Shown here piece by piece: positions 1 to 4,271 of a DNA stretch of 6,106 nt. This stretch comes from Paracoccaceae bacterium (GTDB taxonomy: Bacteria > Pseudomonadota > Alphaproteobacteria > Rhodobacterales > Rhodobacteraceae), in assembly GCA_002703515.1 (NCBI GenBank), contig NZSE01000004.1, forward strand, positions 15,027-21,132, given 5' to 3'. The notes beneath the pieces are model-generated. The model was not told the DNA's origin and ran no database searches. It was given only the letters and a program-made list of their open reading frames with translations. Every line of letters begins with the position of its first letter. The stretch's first letter is position 1. Both the position numbers and the translations under genes were made by a program.

Positions 1-132
1 GCATTGGCGCACGTGATGAAGATTGCTCCTAAATTGTCTAAGGATCAACTCATTCTATTGAACATGTGCGGACGGGGAGATAAAGATATTTTCACTGTTG
101 CAGACAGGTTAGATGTTTCTTTAGGCGGCTAA
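1..132 (+). CDS. trpB: Tryptophan synthase beta subunit, C-terminal end (5' truncated by window)
   Basis: Only the last 43 residues and a TAA stop are present; the frame is open from base 1. The stretch [10 protein letters not shown] near the start and the [11 protein letters not shown] motif (residues 23-33 of the fragment) match the end of TrpB, the PLP-dependent subunit that condenses indole with serine to make tryptophan in the cytoplasm. In well-studied TrpB the residue before GRGDKD is a serine that contacts the pyridine nitrogen of PLP; here it is cysteine (codon TGC at 67-69). The usual partner trpA does not follow: the next gene, pth, faces it on the other strand and the two stop codons overlap. 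trpA itself is at about 1.4-2.2 kb on the minus strand. The family call is secure; nothing can be said about the start or promoter. Confidence 0.95.
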   Translation, partial: ALAHVMKIAPKLSKDQLILLNMCGRGDKDIFTVADRLDVSLGG

Positions 133-146
133 ACTTGTCTTTTTTT
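102..146 (+). terminator. Candidate intrinsic terminator of trpB
   Basis: Bases 102-112 can pair with 129-140 to give an 11-pair stem (four G-C pairs, one G-U wobble, one bulged A at 131) around a 16-base loop. A run of six T (141-146) follows directly. The left arm lies inside the trpB coding sequence, and the right arm covers the trpB stop codon and the last codons of pth on the opposite strand. On the minus strand no T run follows the hairpin, so it would act on trpB only. The bulge, the wobble and the large loop make it weaker than a textbook terminator. Confidence 0.45.
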
Positions 147-665
147 AATTATATTTTCAAAATCTTCACACAGGTTCTTTATTAAAGTTTGGGCACTGTC
201 TATTTCTGTCGTGGAAAAATTTGACAACACAAAAGAAGAAACGTCTTTTTTTTCTTTAGGACGCCCTATACCTATTCGTATTCTGTTAAAATTTTTGGTT
301 CCCAAATGCTGAGATATAGACCTAACTCCTTTGTGCCCTGCATCACCACCACCTTGTTTTAATTTTTTATTTCCAAAACCTAAGTCTATGTCGTCATAAA
401 TGACAAATATATTACCATCATCAACTTTGAAAAACTGCTTAAACTTTGCCACACAGAATCCAGATAGATTCATATAAGTCTGTGGTTTTACTAAAATTAT
501 TTTTTCAGAGCCAAAACGTTTAGAAGCATACATGCCGTCAAATTTACTTTTCCAATTTTCAAATTTATAGTGAGCATGCAAACTATCTAATACCATAAAC
601 CCTAAATTGTGCCTGCTATTCAGATATTCTGGGCCAGGATTTCCGAGACCAATAATTAATTTCAC
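129..665 (-). CDS. pth: Peptidyl-tRNA hydrolase
   Basis: This 178-residue protein has the usual length for bacterial Pth, which cleaves peptidyl-tRNA that has dropped off the ribosome and so recycles tRNA in the cytoplasm. The N-terminal GLGNPGPEY and RHNLG motifs supply N9 and the catalytic H19. TYMNLSG supplies N66, and YDDIDL supplies D91, which matches the Asp that orients the catalytic His in E. coli Pth. The glycine-rich lid reads GGGDAGHKG (residues 105-113). Most bacterial Pth proteins have GHNG there, so the usual Asn (N114 in E. coli) is Lys112. The start codon is GTG, which fits the family N-terminus; no in-frame alternative fits better, and only a weak AGG lies just before it. It follows rplY by 18 bases on the same strand, so the two are probably one transcript. 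Its TAG overlaps the TAA of the convergent trpB. Confidence 0.97.
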   Translation of the reverse strand: MKLIIGLGNPGPEYLNSRHNLGFMVLDSLHAHYKFENWKSKFDGMYASKRFGSEKIILVKPQTYMNLSGFCVAKFKQFFKVDDGNIFVIYDDIDLGFGNKKLKQGGGDAGHKGVRSISQHLGTKNFNRIRIGIGRPKEKKDVSSFVLSNFSTTEIDSAQTLIKNLCEDFENIIKKRQV

Positions 666-683
666 TGCCTAGGTTTACCCAAT

Positions 684-1340
684 TTACTCTGAAGTGGCTT
701 CTTCTTTTTCTTCTTCACCTGCTTCCGTGGTTGGGTCATCATTATCCGTACCCTCGTTTTCACTTGACTTCAATCCACTTGGAGCTTGAATATTTGCTAT
801 AACAAAATCTCTTCCTTTTATCGTGGTCTCAGTACCAGAGGGAAGATCGATGTTTGATATTGTAATCGTATCGCCAACCTCAAAGTCTTTAATGTCAACT
901 TCGAGTGCTGAAGGGATTTCCATAGCATTTACTAGCAACTCTACCTCAGGCCTCACAACAGTTAGTACGCCTCCCCGCTTTATTCCCTTACATATGTCCT
1001 GGTTAATAAAAACAACGGGAATAAATAATTTAATACGAGCTGTTTTTGACAATCGCATAAAATCGAGGTGAGTTGGAAGATCTTTTACAATATGTTTCTG
1101 AATATCTCTACATATTACTTGTATTGTTTTTCCCTCAACTGTTAGGTTTATTAACGTTGACATAAACCTACCAGCATTAAGCTTTTTTAATAATTCGTTA
1201 AACTTAACGTTAATACTTAGGGGCTCTTCCGATCCACCATATATAATGCCAGGAACAAGGTTGTTTCTCCTGGCATCTCTTGCTGCCCCTTTCCCAACAC
1301 CCTCTCTCAGGGTCGCTGATAAAGACAAATTATCTCCCAT
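684..1340 (-). CDS. rplY: Large-subunit ribosomal protein bL25 (TL5/CTC long form)
   Basis: This 218-residue protein is the long form of bL25, which binds 5S rRNA in the large ribosomal subunit. The N-terminal 5S-binding domain covers about residues 5-95, with GVGKGAARDARR at 14-25, the LVPGIIYGG segment at 28-36, and the KDLPTHLDFMR strand at 86-96. The second, TL5-like beta domain covers about residues 101-185. The last 30 residues form a low-complexity acidic tail rich in Glu and Asp (EAGEEEKEE near the end) that is probably disordered. Short bL25 proteins such as the E. coli one lack both the second domain and the tail. The ATG start is supported by an AAGGAA ribosome binding site seven bases upstream and by the family N-terminus. 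It lies 68 bases downstream of trpA and 18 bases upstream of pth on the same strand. Confidence 0.97.
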   Translation of the reverse strand: MGDNLSLSATLREGVGKGAARDARRNNLVPGIIYGGSEEPLSINVKFNELLKKLNAGRFMSTLINLTVEGKTIQVICRDIQKHIVKDLPTHLDFMRLSKTARIKLFIPVVFINQDICKGIKRGGVLTVVRPEVELLVNAMEIPSALEVDIKDFEVGDTITISNIDLPSGTETTIKGRDFVIANIQAPSGLKSSENEGTDNDDPTTEAGEEEKEEATSE

Positions 1341-1347
1341 GTCGATA

Positions 1348-1353
1348 TTCCTT
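1348..1353 (-). promoter_or_regulatory. Ribosome binding site of rplY
   Basis: Read on the minus strand this is AAGGAA, seven bases before the ATG. It is the strongest Shine-Dalgarno match in the window and fixes the rplY start. Confidence 0.75.
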
Positions 1354-1372
1354 AATAAAACTAACTAGAGAG

Positions 1373-1401
1373 TTAATATATTAGTTCGGTCTGAAGGTCA
1401 A
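1373..1401 (-). promoter_or_regulatory. Candidate sigma70-type promoter for rplY-pth
   Basis: On the minus strand TTGACC (1396-1401, five of six to the -35 consensus) is followed by either TATTAA (1373-1378) after 17 bases or TATATT (1375-1380, five of six) after 15 bases. It lies in the gap between the trpA stop and the rplY start, so rplY-pth could be transcribed independently of trpA. This is inferred from consensus match only; AT-rich gaps produce chance matches. Confidence 0.35.
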
Positions 1402-1408
1402 AATTTTT

Positions 1409-2200
1409 TTAATTTGAGTGTACTGATTTTGATAGACTACTTATAAAGTCAGAAACCTCGAGCTCCGACGCCCCCCTTTGAATCGTCTCTATAATCGCTG
1501 AACCAACTACAACCCCATCAGCTACAAGTGAAATCGCTTTTGCATCCTCGGGAGTTTTTATTCCAAAACCAACACAAACAGGTATTTTACTGTAACCTTT
1601 TATTCTTTCTACCTCGCTGGCAACTATTTGCTTTACAGGAACTTTTGTGCCGGTAACGCCAGCTACAGATACATAATAAAGAAAGCCACTTGAATTATTC
1701 AAAAGAGTCTTTAGTCGATTGTTATCACTAGTGGGTGTGAGCAATCTAATAAAATGGAGGTTTTGATTCAAACAATAGATACACAATTCATCATCCTCCT
1801 CAGGAGGCAAATCGACAATTATAAGTCCATCGACTCCAAGAGCTTTGATTTTTTTTACAAAAATTTCTGACCCCATCTTATGTATAGGGTTATAGTAGCC
1901 CATTAAAATTATAGGGGTATCTTGATCATTCTTCCTAAAATCCTCAATCATTTGATATAGGTTTTCCATTTTAAACCCAGCATCTAGAGCCTTATGACCT
2001 GCATCTTGAATTATTTTTCCATCTGCCATTGGGTCAGTAAATGGCATACCTATTTCGATTATATCTGCCCCTAGACTTGGCAATTTATATAGAAGGTTTT
2101 TTGAGTAATTGAAATTTGGGAATCCTGCCATAATGAATGGTATAAAAGCTGTTTGAGCTTCAATGGTCAATTGATTGAATTTTTTATTAAGTCTTGACAT
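1409..2200 (-). CDS. trpA: Tryptophan synthase alpha subunit
   Basis: TrpA cleaves indole-3-glycerol phosphate to indole and glyceraldehyde-3-phosphate and passes indole to TrpB through a tunnel in the alpha2-beta2 complex. Counting from the ATG at 2200, the protein has 263 residues, the normal length for a TIM-barrel TrpA. Both catalytic acids are present at the same numbers as in E. coli: E49 in IEIGMPF and D60 in DPMADG. YYVSVAGVTG (175-184) is the loop-6 region, and GFGIKTPEDA (211-220) and VVVGSAI (230-236) form the phosphate-binding part. The frame stays open to a GTG at 2222-2224, which would add eight residues. The ATG was chosen because MSRLNKKF aligns with the usual alphaproteobacterial TrpA start, but neither start has a clear ribosome binding site. 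trpB is not adjacent: it ends at base 132 on the other strand, with rplY and pth in between. Confidence 0.96.
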   Translation of the reverse strand: MSRLNKKFNQLTIEAQTAFIPFIMAGFPNFNYSKNLLYKLPSLGADIIEIGMPFTDPMADGKIIQDAGHKALDAGFKMENLYQMIEDFRKNDQDTPIILMGYYNPIHKMGSEIFVKKIKALGVDGLIIVDLPPEEDDELCIYCLNQNLHFIRLLTPTSDNNRLKTLLNNSSGFLYYVSVAGVTGTKVPVKQIVASEVERIKGYSKIPVCVGFGIKTPEDAKAISLVADGVVVGSAIIETIQRGASELEVSDFISSLSKSVHSN

Positions 2201-2255
2201 GGTTGCTTTATTTAAATTATTCACAAAACTCGTTCTTTTTAGACTACTTAATAAG

Positions 2256-2284
2256 ATTAGTTAAGTTTTTTTTAAAATAATCAA
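2256..2284 (-). promoter_or_regulatory. Weak candidate promoter for trpA
   Basis: On the minus strand TTGATT (2279-2284, four of six to the -35 consensus) is spaced 17 bases from ACTAAT (2256-2261, four of six to the -10). The spacer contains a run of eight A. It lies in the divergent gap with ychF, where a trpA promoter must be if trpA is not read from further upstream. Consensus matching in AT-rich DNA is weak evidence. No comparably good promoter for ychF could be picked out in the same gap. Confidence 0.25.
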
Positions 2285-2290
2285 CTGAAT

Positions 2291-2295
2291 AAGGA
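2291..2295 (+). promoter_or_regulatory. Ribosome binding site of ychF
   Basis: AAGGA lies ten bases before the ychF ATG. The spacing is slightly long but acceptable, and it supports the chosen start. Confidence 0.6.
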
Positions 2296-2305
2296 TATAA
2301 ATAAA

Positions 2306-3403
2306 ATGGGTTTTAAGACAGGAATAATTGGTCTACCTAATGTAGGAAAATCAACATTATTTAATGCTTTGACAAAATCTAAAATTGCTCAGGCGGCGAA
2401 TTTCCCATTTTGCACAATAGACCCAAATATTGGTGAAGTTATGGTTCCGGATGAGAGACTTCAAGAGCTTTCAAAAATTTCTTTGTCTAACGAAACAATA
2501 CCAACAAAAATCACATTTATAGATATTGCTGGTTTGGTTAAGGGTGCTTCAAAAGGCGAGGGTTTAGGAAATAAGTTTTTAGCCAATATAAGAGAATGTG
2601 ATGCATTGGCACACGTTACTAGATGCTTCGAGGACGAAAATGTAACACATGTTAACAACATTATAGACCCAGTGGCTGATATAGAAATTATTAATACAGA
2701 GCTATTATTGGCGGATTTAGACAGTGTAACAAAGCGAATAGAAAACTTTAGGAAAAGAGGTGGAAAGAAAAATGATGAATTGCTTAGCTTTGCATTTCTA
2801 GAGAAAGCGAAGGAGCTTTTAGAAAGTGGGGTGCCACTTAGACAAGGTAGTTTCTTAGACGAGGAGGTGAAAATGTTGCATTTGTCGCAATTTTTGACTT
2901 CAAAACCTATTTTGTTTATCTGTAATGTTGATGAAAACAGTATAAAAGAGGGAAATGGCTACTCAAAAAAAGTAGAGGCATTGGCAAAGACCCTAGAGGC
3001 TCCAACTTTGAACATATCAGTTTCGATTGAACAGGAGCTTAGTGAAATATCTGATGAGAAGGAGCTGAAAGAATTTTTGATTGAAATGGGAATGAGTTCC
3101 ACAGGTTTGGAGAAATTGATACAGACTGGATACAGTCTTTTGGGATTATGTACATATTTTACTTCCGGTCCCAAGGAAACCAGAGCGTGGACTATTCCTA
3201 ATTCTACTTTGGCCCCAGAAGCTGCTGGGAAAATTCATACTGACTTTAAAAAAGGTTTTATAAGAGCAGAAACAGTAAGTTTTTCGGATTTCGCATCAGC
3301 TGGTGGTTGGACGAGAGCTAAGGAATTAGGAAAGGTAAGAAGTGAAGGAAAAGATTACCTAGTTAAAGATGGTGATATTATGAATTTTTTATTCAGTTCA
3401 TAG
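2306..3403 (+). CDS. ychF: Ribosome-associated ATPase YchF (Obg family, OLA1-like)
   Basis: This 365-residue protein has the length and layout of bacterial YchF, a P-loop NTPase of the Obg group that prefers ATP, binds ribosomes and is linked to translation and stress responses. The G1 P-loop GLPNVGKS is at residues 9-16, and the G3 motif DIAGLVKGAS is at 73-82. The G4 motif is NVDE (207-210) in place of the NKxD of true GTPases, the change tied to ATP use. H115 in the ENVTHV segment matches the E. coli His114 implicated in hydrolysis. A helical insert follows at about 130-190, and the C-terminal TGS domain runs from about residue 278 to the end, including YFTSGPKETRAWTI and GKIHTDFKKGFIRAE. 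ychF commonly follows pth; here pth lies on the opposite strand, two genes away. It diverges from trpA and ends three bases from the truA stop. Confidence 0.98.
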   Translation: MGFKTGIIGLPNVGKSTLFNALTKSKIAQAANFPFCTIDPNIGEVMVPDERLQELSKISLSNETIPTKITFIDIAGLVKGASKGEGLGNKFLANIRECDALAHVTRCFEDENVTHVNNIIDPVADIEIINTELLLADLDSVTKRIENFRKRGGKKNDELLSFAFLEKAKELLESGVPLRQGSFLDEEVKMLHLSQFLTSKPILFICNVDENSIKEGNGYSKKVEALAKTLEAPTLNISVSIEQELSEISDEKELKEFLIEMGMSSTGLEKLIQTGYSLLGLCTYFTSGPKETRAWTIPNSTLAPEAAGKIHTDFKKGFIRAETVSFSDFASAGGWTRAKELGKVRSEGKDYLVKDGDIMNFLFSS

Positions 3404-3406
3404 GTT

Positions 3407-4156
3407 TTAATACTCTATTTTTGTAAGGTATAAGCCCTTAGACGGAGCGAGAGCGGCGCATTTACTTCTATCTTTAGATAATAGTATTTCTTGTGTCTTT
3501 TCTGGCGCCCACTTCCCACAGCCAACTTTTTCTAAGCACCCCACAATACTTCGAACCTGGTGATGTAAAAAAGATCTTGCTGAAAAATTTAATTGATAAA
3601 CAATGCCATCTCTTATCTTTTCGGATTGGATGTTAATTGTATCTATTGTTTTTACGGGGCTAGATGCTTGACATATTGAGGACCGGAATGTTGAAAAATC
3701 ATGCTTTCCTATAAGGTAATTTGCGGCAAATTCCATATTTGAAATATTTAAGATGTGCCTTACGTGCCAATACTGGGTTCTCTCAAAAGTTAAATCTGTT
3801 TTCCTAGAGAAAATCTTATATGTGTAATGCCGTTTTTTTGCAGAAAAGCGTGCATGAAATTCTTCATCAACAGTCGCAGCGCTTAATATGGAAATTGGAT
3901 ATTTGCTAAGGTAATAATTTATTGCTCTTCTCACAGTTTCACAGTCGTGTTTAGTTGCTAAGTCAACGTGGGCAACCTGACCAATAGCATGGACACCGGC
4001 GTCCGTTCTTCCTGCTCCAATAAAATTTTTACAATTTACATCAAATTTTTTTATGGCCTCGAATATCACTCCTTGCACCGTTGTTATATTATTTTGAACT
4101 TGCCAGCCATGGAATGGTGAACCATCGTATTCTATAGTGAGAGCATACCTATGCAT
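3407..4156 (-). CDS. truA: tRNA pseudouridine(38-40) synthase
   Basis: TruA converts uridines 38-40 in the anticodon arm of many tRNAs to pseudouridine. The protein has 249 residues, normal for alphaproteobacterial TruA. The catalytic aspartate is D52 in GAGRTDAGVHA (47-57). Other family blocks are LTIEYDGSPFHGWQ (6-19), FHARFSAKKRHYTYKI (100-115), DFSTFRS (153-159), the RSFLHHQVRSIVG block (194-206), and the C-terminal APSKGLYL (237-244). The ATG was chosen because MHRYALTIEYDG matches the usual N-terminus; there is no recognisable Shine-Dalgarno before it. In many proteobacteria truA sits near fmt and def; here it stands alone, convergent with ychF and divergent from ileS. A 7-bp inverted repeat lies 12 bases upstream of its start. 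Confidence 0.97.
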   Translation of the reverse strand: MHRYALTIEYDGSPFHGWQVQNNITTVQGVIFEAIKKFDVNCKNFIGAGRTDAGVHAIGQVAHVDLATKHDCETVRRAINYYLSKYPISILSAATVDEEFHARFSAKKRHYTYKIFSRKTDLTFERTQYWHVRHILNISNMEFAANYLIGKHDFSTFRSSICQASSPVKTIDTINIQSEKIRDGIVYQLNFSARSFLHHQVRSIVGCLEKVGCGKWAPEKTQEILLSKDRSKCAALAPSKGLYLTKIEY

Positions 4157-4167
4157 ATGTTTAGTCT

Positions 4168-4185
4168 ATAAGATTGTTATCTTAT
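4168..4185. repeat. Perfect 7-bp inverted repeat in the truA/ileS gap
   Basis: ATAAGAT (4168-4174) and ATCTTAT (4179-4185) are perfect inverted copies separated by TGTT. The repeat lies 12 bases upstream of truA and about 87 bases upstream of ileS. With one G-C pair it would be a weak RNA hairpin and no T run follows on the truA strand, so a terminator is unlikely. A protein-binding site or a chance match in AT-rich DNA are both possible. Confidence 0.4.
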
Positions 4186-4198
4186 TAAAAAATTAAAT

Positions 4199-4228
4199 TT
4201 CTGAGAAAAATATTTAATTGTATATAAA
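4199..4228 (+). promoter_or_regulatory. Tentative ileS promoter, -10 element TATAAA
   Basis: TATAAA at 4223-4228 (five of six to the -10 consensus) is the best match in the gap upstream of ileS. It would give a leader of roughly 35-40 bases. No convincing -35 is present: TTCTGA (4199-4204) is the nearest candidate and a poor one. The rest of the 115-bp gap is nearly pure A and T. Confidence 0.25.
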
Positions 4229-4271
4229 CTATTTTTCTACTAAATAACTATTAAAAAAATTTATTAACAAC

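Noticed and set aside
120..150. Inverted repeats shared between the two proposed inversion ends (near 130 and 2225-2300)
   Set aside because: Comparison by eye found only short A/T runs, with no matching inverted sequence long enough to suggest recombination between repeats.
823..1071. 82-codon open frame on the plus strand inside rplY
   Set aside because: It lies wholly antisense to the clearly conserved rplY gene, and its translation resembles no known family and has no ribosome binding site. Shadow frame.
1360..1377. Hairpin ATTAACT-CTCT-AGTTAGT in the rplY leader, followed by TTTATT on the minus strand
   Set aside because: It has seven pairs including one wobble and only one G-C pair, overlaps the candidate -10, and is too weak to call a trpA terminator or attenuator.
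2225..2305. Promoter for ychF in the divergent gap
   Set aside because: TAAAAT (2273-2278) and AATAAT (2276-2281) resemble a -10, but no acceptable -35 lies at the right spacing, so no site was annotated.
2461..2661. Minus-strand open frame inside ychF (and a second at 2959-3174)
   Set aside because: Both are antisense to intact ychF coding sequence with no recognisable domain. Shadow frames.
3379..3402. TATGAA/TTCATA inverted repeat at the ychF end followed by GGTTTT
   Set aside because: It has six pairs with one G-C, a 12-base loop and only four T. It is not convincing as a terminator in either direction.
4157..4271. T-box, riboswitch or tRNA in the ileS leader
   Set aside because: The gap is too short and AT-rich, with no conserved T-box sequence and no cloverleaf-like pairing.
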